This document shows, one piece after another, positions 9,964-19,115 of a stretch of 64,000 nt of DNA. Position 1 is the first letter of the stretch, and the number at the start of each line of letters is the position of its first letter. Below the pieces are notes generated by a model, which saw nothing but the letters and a program-made list of their open reading frames with translations, did no database searches and had not been told where the DNA came from. The DNA is from Gordonia iterans (lineage in GTDB: Bacteria > Actinomycetota > Actinomycetes > Mycobacteriales > Mycobacteriaceae): assembly GCF_002993285.1 (NCBI RefSeq), contig NZ_CP027433.1, positions 2,108,001 through 2,172,000 of the forward strand, read 5' to 3'. The position numbers and the translations under genes are program-made.

Positions 9964-10194
9964 ATGACGACCAAGACGATCGAACGCCCGGACCTCGACG
10001 AGCGGACCGAACAGGACGACGACACCCCGAAGGTCTTCCACTACGTGAAGAAGGACAAGATCGCTGAGAGCGCGGTGATGGGGACCCACGTCGTGGCGCT
10101 CTGCGGGGAGGTGTTCCCGGTCACCAAGTCGGCGAAACCGGGCTCACCGGTCTGCGAGCGCTGCAAGAAGGTCTACGCGAAGATGAAGAAGTAG
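9964..10194 (+). CDS. DUF3039 small zinc-ribbon-like protein
   Basis: This 76-residue conserved actinobacterial protein is of the Rv2708c type. The Cys pattern CGEVFPV...CERCKK looks like a small metal-binding knuckle, and the end is Lys-rich (KKVYAKMKK). Function is unknown. The ATG at 9964 follows a CAGAAT -10-like hexamer (9952-9957) by 6 bases, suggesting a leaderless transcript, although GGGGGA just before the ATG could also act as a ribosome site. Confidence 0.85.
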   Translation: MTTKTIERPDLDERTEQDDDTPKVFHYVKKDKIAESAVMGTHVVALCGEVFPVTKSAKPGSPVCERCKKVYAKMKK

Positions 10195-10234
10195 CCGAGC
10201 CCGAGAACCGCACGCCGCAGAATCCGCCGCCAGG

Positions 10235-11323
10235 TCAGGGTCGGTCGCTGCGCGGGATCGGATCGGTGGGAGCGGCCGGATCGTCGGCACCGGCGGGCGA
10301 CCTGTGGTGCCACCCCGGGCGGATCGCTCGCCGGCGCAGGGTGTCGGTGATCTCGTTGGTCTGCGTCGAGACCCATTGCCGCACCGTCGCACCATTGTGG
10401 TCACGCGGCCAGAGCTCCTGGATCGCCGCGTTCAGCTCGGCGCCGACGACGATCGAGAAGCCGAGGAAGAACCCGAAGAGGAGGAACGCGATCGGTGTCG
10501 CCAGCGCGCCGTAGGTGTAGCCGACCTGGGCCAGGGCGGTGAGGTAGGCGCGCAGTATGTACGTCGCCAGCCAGAAGAACACACCCGCCAGGAATGCGCC
10601 GGGCACCAGGCGCAGCCACGGCAGCGGGTACGGCAGCGAGAAGCGGTACAGCAGCACCAGCACGCCGATCAGCAGCAGGCCGACGAACGGGAAGTAGCCC
10701 CAGTCGATCACCACGCTGACGGCGTTGTTCCAGTCGTCGGGGACGATGTCGTGCAGGTAGGTGGGGCCGAGCGCCACCAGAGGCAGCACCAGCACCGCGC
10801 TGATCAGGAAGAAGATGTAGATGATCAGCGCGAAGATCCTCTGCCACACCGGGTTCCGCACTTGGTGCTGATCGTGGGCGGTGCAGATCGCGGCGACGAA
10901 ACAGCTCATCGCCGACGAGCCTGCCCACAGCGACATGATGAAGCTCACCGAGATCACCGCGCCTCGGCCGCGGCCGAGCACGTTGTCGACGGTGGGCCGG
11001 ATCAGATCGTCGACCACCTGCTCGGTGAAGATCTCACCGCTGAACTGGATGATCCGCGCGCTGATGATCTGCACGGTGTCCGGGCCGAACCAGCCGCCGA
11101 TGTAGCCGAGGCTGCCCAGCACGCCCAGCAGCAGCGGCGTGAGCGAGAGCGCCTGCCAGAAGGCCGCCTGCGCCGACCAGCCGATGATGCCGTCGTCCCA
11201 CGATTTCACCGTGGTCCGCCAGATCAGCCGCCAGGACTTGCGCACCACACCGGCCCGGGCCTCGGTCGGCTCGGGGTCCGGAGGAAACGTTTCGCGGTGG
11301 TCGGTACTGATGGGTACAAGCAT
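10235..11323 (-). CDS. YihY/BrkB-family inner-membrane protein
   Basis: The 362-residue protein has six predicted membrane spans and the family hallmarks. These include the early WDDGIIGWSAQAAFWQALSLTPLLLG segment, the central LVPGAFLAGVFFWLATYILRAYL, and the end FLLFGFFLGFSIVVGAELNAAI. YihY/BrkB proteins are conserved envelope proteins, formerly misnamed RNase BN, with no settled function. The last 60 residues are a cytosolic, Pro/Asp-rich tail. The counterpart in M. tuberculosis is Rv2707. Confidence 0.85.
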   Translation of the reverse strand: MLVPISTDHRETFPPDPEPTEARAGVVRKSWRLIWRTTVKSWDDGIIGWSAQAAFWQALSLTPLLLGVLGSLGYIGGWFGPDTVQIISARIIQFSGEIFTEQVVDDLIRPTVDNVLGRGRGAVISVSFIMSLWAGSSAMSCFVAAICTAHDQHQVRNPVWQRIFALIIYIFFLISAVLVLPLVALGPTYLHDIVPDDWNNAVSVVIDWGYFPFVGLLLIGVLVLLYRFSLPYPLPWLRLVPGAFLAGVFFWLATYILRAYLTALAQVGYTYGALATPIAFLLFGFFLGFSIVVGAELNAAIQELWPRDHNGATVRQWVSTQTNEITDTLRRRAIRPGWHHRSPAGADDPAAPTDPIPRSDRP

Positions 11324-11393
11324 GGCCGATCGATCCCATCGGTGTGTCAGCGGGCGGGAATGCGGCGTGGCGGAGAGCGTCGGAGTCTCGGGT

Positions 11394-11399
11394 TAGACT
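11394..11399 (+). promoter_or_regulatory. -10 box (TAGACT) for the helicase at 11410
   Basis: TAGACT lies 10 bases before the ATG at 11410, so the transcript would have almost no leader. No good -35 is visible. Confidence 0.4.
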
Positions 11400-11409
11400 C
11401 GATCCCGCT

Positions 11410-13194
11410 ATGACTGAACCGGGGCTGACACTCACCACCGCTGACACCGCCGAAGCCTCGCAGGCGCAGGCGAATCCGGCCGGTCCGGCGCCCAAGGGCT
11501 CGCTGCGCGCATGGCAGCGCCGGGCCCTGACCAAGTACCTCACGTCGCGTCCGAAGGATTTCTTGGCGGTCGCCACTCCGGGCGCAGGCAAGACCACTTT
11601 CGGGCTGCGGGTCGCCGCCGAACTGCTCGCCGACCGGACGGTCGAGCGGATCACCGTCGTCGCGCCGACCGAGCACCTGAAGCATCAGTGGGCGGCCGCG
11701 GCCGCGCGGGTCGGCATCCAGCTGGACTCGAACTTCTCCAACTCCACCGGATCGACGAGCGCCGACTTCGACGGCGTCGTGCTCACCTACGCGCAGGTCG
11801 CGGCTCACCCGTACCGGCACCGGGAGCGGACGGTACGCCGTCGCACGCTGGTGATCCTCGACGAGATCCACCACGGCGGCGACGCGAAGTCGTGGGGCGA
11901 CGGCATCCGCGAGGCGTTCGAGGACGCCGAACGGCGCCTCGCCCTGACCGGAACGCCGTTCCGCTCGGACGACTCGCCGATCCCGTTCGTCACCTACGAA
12001 CCCGAGCCGGGCGGCGGTGCGCGCTCGCGGCCCGATCACGCCTACGGTTACTCCGACGCGCTCCGCGACGGCGTGGTTCGCCCGGTGGTGTTCCTCGCCT
12101 ATTCCGGGCAGGCGAGCTGGCGTACCAGCGCCGGAGAAGAGTTCACCGCCCGCCTGGGCGAGCCGCTGTCGGCCGAACAGACGGCCCGCGCCTGGCGGAC
12201 CGCCCTGGACCCGCACGGCGACTGGATTCCGGCTGTGCTCAACGCCGCGCATCGTCGTCTGGTCAAACTCCGGGCGTCCGGGGTTCCGGATGCGGGCGGT
12301 CTGGTGATCGCGACGGATCAGACCACCGCCCGAGACTACGCCGAGCTCTTGGAGTCGATCACCGGCAAACGGCCGACCCTGGTGCTCTCCGACGAGGCGG
12401 GGTCGTCCGCGCGGATCGAGCGCTTCTCCGCCTCCGACGACGAATGGATGGTCGCGGTCCGGATGGTGTCCGAGGGCGTGGACGTCCCGCGCCTGGCCGT
12501 CGGGGTCTACGCGACCAACGCCTCCACCCCGCTGTACTTCGCGCAGGCGATCGGCCGGTTCGTGCGGTCGCGGCGTCCCGGCGAGACCGCCAGCGTGTTC
12601 CTGCCGTCCGTGCCCGTTCTGCTGCAGCTGGCCAGCGAACTAGAGCAGCAGCGTGATCACGTGCTCGGGAAGCCGCACCGCGAAGAGGCCGGCCTCGACG
12701 ACGGCGCTCTGATCGAGGCGAACAAGCGCGAGGACGAGCCGGGGGAGGACGAGCCGGCATTCCAGTCGCTGCACGCGAGTGCGGAGCTGGATCAGGTGAT
12801 CTACGACGGCGCCTCGTTCGGGACGGCCACGCTGGCCGGGTCCGACGAGGAGTCGGACTACCTGGGGCTGCCGGGCCTGCTCGACGCGGAGCAGGTGCGC
12901 ACCCTCCTCCAGCAGCGGCAGGCGCAGCAGGTCACCAAACGCTCGACTGTCGGCCCGCGCGAGGAGAAGGCGGCCGCGGCGGCGCCGAACGCCGCCGAGC
13001 GGGGGACCGGCGAGAACCTCCACGCGTTGCGCAAAGAGCTGAACACCCTGGTGGCCCTTCACCACCATCGCACGGGTCGCCCGCACGGGCAGGTGCACAA
13101 CGAGCTGCGACGGCGGTTGGGCGGACCGCCGACGGCGATGGCCACCGCCGAACAACTCAAAGAACGGATCGCGGACCTGCGGACCTGGCGGTGA
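11410..13194 (+). CDS. Superfamily 2 DEAD/DEAH helicase
   Basis: The 594-residue protein has helicase motif I (VATPGAGKTTFGLRVA), motif II as DEIH (VILDEIHHGGD), motif III (LALTGTPFRSDD), and the second RecA domain with EGVDVPRLAVGVYATN and FAQAIGRFVR (motif VI). The C-terminal 150 residues are charged and less conserved, ending in a helical segment. It resembles restriction-type and RAD25-like helicases of actinobacteria. Whether it unwinds or only translocates on DNA is unknown. It is transcribed alone, with a strong terminator directly after the stop. Confidence 0.85.
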   Translation: MTEPGLTLTTADTAEASQAQANPAGPAPKGSLRAWQRRALTKYLTSRPKDFLAVATPGAGKTTFGLRVAAELLADRTVERITVVAPTEHLKHQWAAAAARVGIQLDSNFSNSTGSTSADFDGVVLTYAQVAAHPYRHRERTVRRRTLVILDEIHHGGDAKSWGDGIREAFEDAERRLALTGTPFRSDDSPIPFVTYEPEPGGGARSRPDHAYGYSDALRDGVVRPVVFLAYSGQASWRTSAGEEFTARLGEPLSAEQTARAWRTALDPHGDWIPAVLNAAHRRLVKLRASGVPDAGGLVIATDQTTARDYAELLESITGKRPTLVLSDEAGSSARIERFSASDDEWMVAVRMVSEGVDVPRLAVGVYATNASTPLYFAQAIGRFVRSRRPGETASVFLPSVPVLLQLASELEQQRDHVLGKPHREEAGLDDGALIEANKREDEPGEDEPAFQSLHASAELDQVIYDGASFGTATLAGSDEESDYLGLPGLLDAEQVRTLLQQRQAQQVTKRSTVGPREEKAAAAAPNAAERGTGENLHALRKELNTLVALHHHRTGRPHGQVHNELRRRLGGPPTAMATAEQLKERIADLRTWR

Positions 13195-13197
13195 AGA

Positions 13198-13236
13198 CGG
13201 ATCAGGCGGCGAGCGCACCGCTCGCCGCCTGATCCG
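13198..13236. terminator. Perfect 18-bp hairpin between convergent genes
   Basis: Arms 13198-13215 (starting CGGATCAGGCGG) and 13219-13236 are perfectly complementary, with a 3-base CAC loop. It begins a few bases after the helicase stop codon and can also end the minus-strand DUF7455 transcript. Confidence 0.85.
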
Positions 13237-13272
13237 GATCTTCTGGTCCGTGGCCCGCTCTCGACAGACGCG

Positions 13273-13461
13273 CTAGTGAGAGACGACGGCCCCCATCTCC
13301 ACGAGACGGGCCTCGTGATCGCTGTAGTGGTGTCCGCAGAACAGCAGCTCCCCGCCTCCGGCGAGGGTCGCGCGGACCTTGGCGGCCGCGCTGCAGCGGT
13401 CGCAGCGGTCGGCGTTGGTCAACGGTGTCGAGACGATCGTGGTCGTGGCATTGTCGGTCAT
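13273..13461 (-). CDS. DUF7455-type small zinc-finger-like protein
   Basis: This 62-residue protein has a treble-clef-like pattern: CDRC near residues 20-23, then FCGHHY about 20 residues later. The Cys and His residues could hold a zinc ion. It is a short actinobacterial family found near sigA/sigB; function unknown. The start is taken as the ATG at 13461 because AGGGGA sits about 8 bases upstream; a frame open further up would add MKGQGNS. Confidence 0.8.
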   Translation of the reverse strand: MTDNATTTIVSTPLTNADRCDRCSAAAKVRATLAGGGELLFCGHHYSDHEARLVEMGAVVSH

Positions 13462-13587
13462 GGAGTTCCCCTGCCCTTTCATTGACTCGCCTGCTCGGCG
13501 CCCACGAAGCGGAGCGCCTTGGCTACCACTCTGTCAGACGAACGGGGAGCGCGTTTTGTTCCCCCGTCCCGCCGGGAGTGTCGCGGC

Positions 13588-14202
13588 TCACTCCGGTACG
13601 GGCCGGCCGTGATCCCGGGCCTCGACCATGGTCAGTGCGAGGTCGGCGTAGAAGTCGGCAAGCCGGTCCGGGTCGACCTCGGGTCGATGCGGAAACCAGC
13701 GTGCGATGTCGACGTTGAGCGACAAGATGGCCATCGTCACCGCCGGACCGTCGACGGTACCGAACACGCCGGTCGTCACACCGGTGGACACCACCTGCGC
13801 GATCCGCTGGGAGATCTCGTCGCGCAGGGCCCGGATCTCCTCGGAGTGCTCAGGTGCCAGCGCGGCCAGTTCGTAGTTGAGCACCCGCGACAGGTGCGGT
13901 CTGGTCGCGTGATGGTGTGTGTACACCCTGATGAGCTTCTTGAGTCGCGGCGCCGGCGGAAGATCGGGGTCGTCCCCTGCCTCCAGTACGGCCAGCGTGT
14001 CCCGGTGCCCGGCGAGCGACAGCTTGTAGAGCAGGTCCTCTTTCGAGGGATAGTGCACGTACACGGCGGCGGGACTCATGCCGGCGGCTCTGGCGAGATC
14101 CCTCGTCGTCGTGCCGTGGAAGCCTTGCCGAGCGAACAAGTCGACGGCGGCGGCGAGCAGCCTGCGTCGCGTGCGCTCCGACTTGGAGGCGATCTCGGTC
14201 AT
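13588..14202 (-). CDS. TetR-family transcriptional regulator
   Basis: This is a 204-residue repressor. The N-terminal HTH is typical of TetR (RRRLLAAAVDLFARQGFHGTTTRDLARAAGMSPAAVYVHYPSKEDLLYKL). The C-terminal ligand and dimer domain contains THHHATRPHLSRVLNYELAAL, as in the KstR/FadR-like lipid-responsive members. The ligand is unknown. It lies just downstream of sigA in the same direction, with an 83-base gap, and could be read from the sigA transcript or its own promoter. Confidence 0.85.
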   Translation of the reverse strand: MTEIASKSERTRRRLLAAAVDLFARQGFHGTTTRDLARAAGMSPAAVYVHYPSKEDLLYKLSLAGHRDTLAVLEAGDDPDLPPAPRLKKLIRVYTHHHATRPHLSRVLNYELAALAPEHSEEIRALRDEISQRIAQVVSTGVTTGVFGTVDGPAVTMAILSLNVDIARWFPHRPEVDPDRLADFYADLALTMVEARDHGRPVPE

Positions 14203-14284
14203 TTCCGGTCCTTCCGCCGCGGAGGGCCGACCCGGCGGAGCGACGTGGCACGCCTCGCTCGACGCTCCGCCGTGGGGTGAGCCG

Positions 14285-15721
14285 TCAGTCGAGGTAGTCC
14301 CGAAGCACCTGGGAGCGGCTCGGGTGGCGGAGCTTGCTCATGGTCTTGGACTCGATCTGCCGGATACGCTCACGGGTGACGCCGTAGACCTGGCCGATCT
14401 CGTCGAGAGTGCGCGGCTGGCCGTCGGTCAGACCGAACCTGAGCCGGACGACGCCGGCCTCGCGCTCGGACAGCGTGTCCAGGACGTCCTGCAGCTGGTC
14501 CTGGAGCAGCGTGAAGCTGACCGCGTCGACGGCCACGACGGCCTCGGAGTCTTCGATGAAGTCGCCGAGCTGGCTGTCTCCCTCGTCGCCGATCGTCTGA
14601 TCCAGGGAGATCGGCTCACGCGCATACTGCTGGATCTCCAGCACCTTCTCCGGCGTGATGTCCATCTCCTTGGCGAGTTCCTCCGGGGTGGGCTCGCGGC
14701 CCAAATCCTGCAGGAGCTCGCGCTGGATGCGTCCGAGCTTGTTGATCACCTCGACCATGTGCACCGGAATGCGGATGGTGCGGGCCTGGTCTGCCATGGC
14801 GCGCGTGATGGCCTGACGAATCCACCACGTGGCGTACGTGGAGAACTTGTAACCCTTGGTGTAGTCGAACTTCTCGACCGCACGAATCAGACCGAGATTG
14901 CCCTCCTGGATCAGGTCCAGAAAGGCCATGCCGCGGCCGGTGTAGCGCTTGGCGAGCGAGACCACCAGGCGCAGGTTGGCCTCAAGGAGGTGATTCTTGG
15001 CCCGGTTGCCGTCGCGGGAGATCCAGTTGAGGTCGCGTCGCTGGGCGACCGACAGCTTCTCACCGGACTCCATCACCCGGCGGAGCTTCTCGGTGGCGAA
15101 CAGGCCGGCCTCGATGCGCTTGGCGAGCTCGACCTCCTCCTCGGCGTTGAGCAGGGCCACCTTGCCGATTTGCTTGAGGTAGGCGCGCACGGAGTCCGCC
15201 GAGGCGGTGAGCTCGGCGTCCTTGCGGGCCTGGCGCAGCGCCTCGGACTCGTCCTCATCCCAGACGAAGTCGCCGGAGTTCTTGTCGGCGTCGGCGTCCT
15301 TGGCATCCTTGGCGCCGGACTTGGCCTTCGCCCGGCCCTTGGCCTTGGCGGGCGGCGCCTCCTCGGCGGCGAGGTCCTCGTCGCTCAGGTCGATCTCGGC
15401 TTCGTCGAGTTCCTCGGGGGCGTCGACGTCGTCGAGCTGAGGCTCGTCGTCGATCACGTCCGGGGCGGCCTTCTTGGCGGACGCCTTCTTGGCCGGGGCC
15501 TTCTTCGCCGCGGTCTTGCGGGCCGGAGCCTTCTTCGCGGCGGTCTTGCGGGCCGTCTTCTTGGCGGGTGCGCCGTCGGACTCGGCGGCCTTCTGAGCGG
15601 TGGCCCTGCGTGCGGGCGCCTTCTTGGCGGCGGTCTTGCGCGCCGTGGTCGCCTTCTTCGCGGCTGCCTTCTTCACGGGAGCCGCGGCTTCCTCGGCGTC
15701 CGGGGTCCTTGTGGTTGCCAC
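14285..15721 (-). CDS. sigA: Primary sigma factor SigA (RpoD)
   Basis: This is the 478-residue housekeeping sigma factor. Residues 1 to about 75 form a Lys/Ala/Thr-rich, histone-H1-like tail of [10 protein letters not shown]-type repeats, followed by an acidic stretch (about 80-150), an arrangement usual in actinobacterial SigA. Conserved regions follow: 1.2 ([31 protein letters not shown]), 2 ([23 protein letters not shown]), 3, and 4.2 with the -35-binding HTH ([27 protein letters not shown]). It has its own promoter region of about 200 bases upstream. Confidence 0.97.
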   Translation of the reverse strand: MATTRTPDAEEAAAPVKKAAAKKATTARKTAAKKAPARRATAQKAAESDGAPAKKTARKTAAKKAPARKTAAKKAPAKKASAKKAAPDVIDDEPQLDDVDAPEELDEAEIDLSDEDLAAEEAPPAKAKGRAKAKSGAKDAKDADADKNSGDFVWDEDESEALRQARKDAELTASADSVRAYLKQIGKVALLNAEEEVELAKRIEAGLFATEKLRRVMESGEKLSVAQRRDLNWISRDGNRAKNHLLEANLRLVVSLAKRYTGRGMAFLDLIQEGNLGLIRAVEKFDYTKGYKFSTYATWWIRQAITRAMADQARTIRIPVHMVEVINKLGRIQRELLQDLGREPTPEELAKEMDITPEKVLEIQQYAREPISLDQTIGDEGDSQLGDFIEDSEAVVAVDAVSFTLLQDQLQDVLDTLSEREAGVVRLRFGLTDGQPRTLDEIGQVYGVTRERIRQIESKTMSKLRHPSRSQVLRDYLD

Positions 15722-15873
15722 GTACGACCTTTCACAAACTTCTCAGCGGCACTGGGCGCTTGCGCGGCGGCAGCACGGCATCACTGAACGGGTGTGATGC
15801 GGACTGTGCGGGGCGAGGCTGGTGTGCCTGGTTCTCCAGAGTCGATCGGGCGGGGCGGCGACCGACGCGTTCC

Positions 15874-15879
15874 ATTGTA
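15874..15879 (-). promoter_or_regulatory. Candidate sigA promoter -10 (TACAAT)
   Basis: On the minus strand, CGTTACAATGG gives a near-consensus -10 about 150 bases before the sigA start. No clear -35 is seen 17 bases upstream. Confidence 0.4.
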
Positions 15880-15927
15880 ACGAAAGTACTCCGGCGCGGG
15901 GTGCGCCGGTGGCCCTATCGGGCCCCC

Positions 15928-16722
15928 TCAGAGTTCCTCGGCGACGGCCATCGCGGCCCCGACGATGCCCGCGGTGTTCCGGAGCCGGGCCGGGACCACC
16001 GGCACCTCGTTGGTCAGGTGAGGGATCCACTTGTCGCTCTTGCGGCTGATCCCGCCGCCGGCGATGAACAGGTCGGGGGAGAAGAGCCGCTCGTACTTGG
16101 TGAGCACCTCGGAGAGCTTCGCGGCCCACTTCTCGAAGGACCAGTCGTTGTCCTTGCGTACCTTGGCCGATGCGCGCTTCTCCGCGATCGTCCCGCGCAC
16201 CTCGATGTGCCCGAACTCGGTGTTGGGGATCAGCGTGCCGTTGTACAGCATGGCCGAGCCGATCCCGGTGCCGAGCGTCAGCAGGATCACCAGTCCTTCG
16301 TCGATGTGCGCACCGCCGCCGAATCTCAGTTCGGCCAGACCGGCGGCGTCGGCGTCGTTCAGCACGGTCACCGGGCGTCCGCCCAGCCGCTCGCTGTACA
16401 GCGCGCGGACGTCGGTGCCGAGCCAGGCGTCGTCGATGTTCGCGGCCGTCCGCAGGATTCCGTTCTTCACCACTCCGGGCATGGTCAGGCCGACCGGCCC
16501 GGTCCATCCAAAATGTTCGACGATCTGCGAGACGGTGCGACCGACGGCTTCCGGGGTGGCCGGCTGAGGGGTGTCGATGCGGTGCCGGTCGCCGACGAAC
16601 TCGCCGGTGCGGAGGTCGACGATGGCGCCCTTGACGCCGGTGCCACCGACATCGATGCCGAAGCTCAGCCCGGCGCCCGGACTGGGTTCGCGATCGGCGC
16701 CGAGGATCGTCACGTCAGACAT
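15928..16722 (-). CDS. ppgK: Polyphosphate glucokinase
   Basis: This 264-residue ROK-fold kinase phosphorylates glucose to glucose 6-phosphate using polyphosphate or ATP. The phosphate loop FGIDVGGTGVKGAIVD, the catalytic Asp in VLNDADAAGLAELRFG, and LLTLGTGIGSAM are all present, as is the GGGISRKSDKW segment characteristic of PpgK. The start ATG at 16722 gives a length matching the mycobacterial enzyme (265). It lies upstream of sigA in the same direction, as in M. tuberculosis. Confidence 0.95.
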   Translation of the reverse strand: MSDVTILGADREPSPGAGLSFGIDVGGTGVKGAIVDLRTGEFVGDRHRIDTPQPATPEAVGRTVSQIVEHFGWTGPVGLTMPGVVKNGILRTAANIDDAWLGTDVRALYSERLGGRPVTVLNDADAAGLAELRFGGGAHIDEGLVILLTLGTGIGSAMLYNGTLIPNTEFGHIEVRGTIAEKRASAKVRKDNDWSFEKWAAKLSEVLTKYERLFSPDLFIAGGGISRKSDKWIPHLTNEVPVVPARLRNTAGIVGAAMAVAEEL

Positions 16723-16892
16723 GGGAGTTTTCCTGTTCTGTTCGGGTGCGGCACCCGAAGCAGCTCGCGCGGCCCGGGGCACGCAGTCAGCTTACGACGG
16801 CGGTCACCGGTCTGGTGGGGCTACACGGGGCGGGCCGCGCCGATGTCCGGGCCCCGAACGATCGCCGCAACCGGGCAGTCCGTTCGGGACTC

Positions 16893-16898
16893 TAGACT
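16893..16898 (+). promoter_or_regulatory. -10 box (TAGACT) for leaderless suhB
   Basis: TAGACT ends 6 bases before the GTG start of suhB at 16905, which places the transcription start on the start codon. No ribosome-binding site is visible. Confidence 0.5.
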
Positions 16899-16904
16899 CG
16901 AGTC

Positions 16905-17774
16905 GTGACCCGAGAACCCGAGACCGCGCCGGAGGAACTGGCCCAGATCGCCGTCCACGTCGCCGAGGAGGCCGCCGCACACGTTCGGGCCCGCAGGCCC
17001 GACCTGTTCCCCGATTCCGGGCACGACGGCGGGACGTCGGCGGTCACCACCAAGTCGACGCCGACCGATCCGGTCACCGTCGCCGACACCGAGACCGAGC
17101 ACCTCATCCGCGGGCTGCTGCGTGAGTGCAGGCCGTCGGACGCGATCCTCGGCGAGGAGGCCGGCGGCTCGGACACGGTGCCCGAAGGGGTGCGGTGGGT
17201 GGTCGATCCGATCGACGGCACCGTGAACTTCCTGTACGGCATCCCGGCGTACGCGGTGTCGGTGGCGGCCCAGGTCGACGGGGTCTCGCGAGCGGGGGCC
17301 GTGGTCGACGTTGCCCGCCGCACCACCTATTGGGCGGCTGCCGGCGGTGGCGCGTGGTGCCGCAACGGTGACGGCGACGCTCGCCGGCTGCGCGCCAACC
17401 CGATCGACGACGTGTCGCTGGCTCTGGTGGCGACCGGATTCGGCTACTCTCCGGTGCGTCGCCGGGCCCAGGGGGCGCTGCTGGCCGAGCTGCTTCCGCA
17501 GGTGCGCGACGTGCGCCGGGTGGGGGCTGCGGCGCTGGACCTCTGCATGGTCGCCTCGGGGGCGGTCGACGTGCACTTCGAACACGGGCTCTCGCCCTGG
17601 GACTGGGCGGCGGGCGCCCTGATCGCCGCGGAGGCCGGGGCGCACGTGTCCGTGCCGCCGGCCACCTCGCGCGCTGCGGACGGGTATCCCACGGTGGCCG
17701 TGGCACCCGGGATCGCCGGGGAGTTCACCGCCCTGCTCGCCGGGCTGGGCGGCCTGGAGCGCCTCCCGAACTGA
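16905..17774 (+). CDS. suhB: Inositol monophosphatase family protein SuhB
   Basis: The 289-residue protein hydrolyses inositol phosphates and related sugar phosphates with Mg2+. All metal-binding motifs of the family are visible: ILGEEAGG, WVVDPIDGTVNFLYGIP, and the C-terminal SPWDWAAGALIAAEAGA. Mycolic-acid bacteria need inositol for phosphatidylinositol, lipomannan and mycothiol. The length agrees with the M. tuberculosis SuhB (290). It faces away from ppgK, with a short shared promoter region. Confidence 0.92.
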   Translation: MTREPETAPEELAQIAVHVAEEAAAHVRARRPDLFPDSGHDGGTSAVTTKSTPTDPVTVADTETEHLIRGLLRECRPSDAILGEEAGGSDTVPEGVRWVVDPIDGTVNFLYGIPAYAVSVAAQVDGVSRAGAVVDVARRTTYWAAAGGGAWCRNGDGDARRLRANPIDDVSLALVATGFGYSPVRRRAQGALLAELLPQVRDVRRVGAAALDLCMVASGAVDVHFEHGLSPWDWAAGALIAAEAGAHVSVPPATSRAADGYPTVAVAPGIAGEFTALLAGLGGLERLPN

Positions 17775-17815
17775 CGTGCGCGGCCGAAGTCGCTGCGCGC
17801 CGGGGGGCGGAGCGA

Positions 17816-18472
17816 TCAGCAGGACTGTGCGTGGACTGCGTCGATCAGCGTGCGATCGACGCCGGACTTCGGGTTTCGCGGGTCCACCGTGCGCAGTGCT
17901 TCCAGCGCGGCCTGGGCATCCTGGCTGGGTGTGGTGCCGTGATAGAACTCGCCGAGCGCGACGTCGATGTCGGTGCCGCCCCGTCCGTCGTTCACCAGTT
18001 GTGCGCACGGGACGGCGAGCCACACCGCCGCGGCCGCACCCTGTCCGCCGGGACCGAACCGGATCTGCGCCACGCAGTGCAGTCGGTCGTCTCCGTACGC
18101 GGTGTCGTCGGAGTAGGCGGGATCGGCGGCGGCGAATCCCTGCGCCACCAGATCCTCGGACACCGACCGCGCCTGCCCGCGCGCAGCGCCGGAGTTGAGG
18201 ACGGTCACCTTGAAGGTCGACTGTGCGGCGGGAGCCACGCTGAGCATTTCCGCGCGGGAGGCGACCTGGAACTGGGGGGCGTCCGCGGCAGTCGGGAGGT
18301 TGCAGTCGGTCGGGTACGACTTCTCGTCGCCGCCCACCGCCGCGAAAGTCCAGGCGGCGATCGCGAGCACCGCGAGCACGGTGACGATGACGATCGCCGG
18401 TGTGTAATTGCGCCGTCGGAACGGGCGTCCCTGCGCATCGGTCGCATACCCGGTGGCGAACTTGGAGACCAT
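17816..18472 (-). CDS. cei: Envelope integrity protein Cei
   Basis: The 218-residue protein has a 30-residue basic cytosolic start and one membrane helix (YTPAIVIVTVLAVLAIAAWTFAAV), so it is anchored with its C-terminal domain outside. The outer part has a LytR_C-like fold segment (FKVTVLNSGAARGQARSVSEDLVAQGF) and four Cys residues likely paired in disulfides (DCNLP, LHCVA, PCAQ, QSC). The homologue Rv2700 is needed for cell-envelope integrity and drug tolerance. It is convergent with suhB. Confidence 0.85.
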   Translation of the reverse strand: MVSKFATGYATDAQGRPFRRRNYTPAIVIVTVLAVLAIAAWTFAAVGGDEKSYPTDCNLPTAADAPQFQVASRAEMLSVAPAAQSTFKVTVLNSGAARGQARSVSEDLVAQGFAAADPAYSDDTAYGDDRLHCVAQIRFGPGGQGAAAAVWLAVPCAQLVNDGRGGTDIDVALGEFYHGTTPSQDAQAALEALRTVDPRNPKSGVDRTLIDAVHAQSC

Positions 18473-18544
18473 GAGCCCAAGCCTAGGGCAGAGGCACGGC
18501 GATCCCGGTCAACGACCGGCGCGCGCGCCGTACAGCACTCGTCC

Positions 18545-18573
18545 TTGACTCAGTGGTGACACTCACCTAGAAT
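18545..18573 (+). promoter_or_regulatory. Consensus sigma-70 (SigA) promoter
   Basis: TTGACT (18545-18550) and TAGAAT (18568-18573) are separated by exactly 17 bases. This is the best textbook promoter in the window and should drive the DUF4193 gene strongly, with a leader of about 100 bases. Confidence 0.8.
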
Positions 18574-18682
18574 TCGGGCGCCCGGCGCGTTGCGCGAATG
18601 CGGATCGGGCTTGGGGGACGGCCACAAGCTGAGCCTCCGCAGAGACTTTGACACGCACGACGACACCAGGGTGAGGCAAATC

Positions 18683-18982
18683 ATGGCGACTGATTACGAC
18701 GCTCCACGGCGGACCAACGACGACGACCTGGCGACGGATTCGCTGGAAGAGCTGAAGGCCCGCCGCAACGAGGCCGCCGCCGCCGACGTGGACGTCGACG
18801 AGACCGACACCGCCGAGTCGTTCGAGCTGCCCGGAGCCGATCTCTCGGGTGAGGAACTGTCGGTGCGGGTGGTCCCGAAGCAGGACGACGAGTTCACCTG
18901 CTCGAGCTGTTTCCTGGTGTACCACCGCAACCGGCTCGGCGAGGAGCGCGGCGGACAGCTGATCTGCGTCGACTGCGTCTGA
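18683..18982 (+). CDS. DUF4193 zinc-ribbon protein
   Basis: This 99-residue conserved actinobacterial protein is of the Rv2699c type. A long acidic N-terminal half ([25 protein letters not shown]) leads to a zinc ribbon with two CxxC pairs (CSSC and CVDC, about 20 residues apart). Function is unknown; the acidic-plus-ribbon layout suggests interaction with RNA polymerase or the ribosome, which is inference. The consensus promoter upstream and the strong terminator behind suggest a highly expressed single-gene transcript. Confidence 0.88.
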   Translation: MATDYDAPRRTNDDDLATDSLEELKARRNEAAAADVDVDETDTAESFELPGADLSGEELSVRVVPKQDDEFTCSSCFLVYHRNRLGEERGGQLICVDCV

Positions 18983-18989
18983 CCGCGAA

Positions 18990-19036
18990 CACACGACAAC
19001 GGCCGGCCTCGGATCGGGGCCGGCCGTCGTCGTGTG
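18990..19036 (+). terminator. 19-bp hairpin terminator after the DUF4193 gene
   Basis: Arms 18990-19008 and 19018-19036 (core ACGGCCGGCC / GGCCGGCCGT) pair with one mismatch around a 9-base loop, 8 bases after the stop codon. Confidence 0.85.
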
Positions 19037-19115
19037 TGGGGCGCACTCGGCTCCGTGTACCGCACGCGGTGTGGTGCAGGTGTCGGGCGGGGCGGGGCTC
19101 ACGCGTCGCGGACGC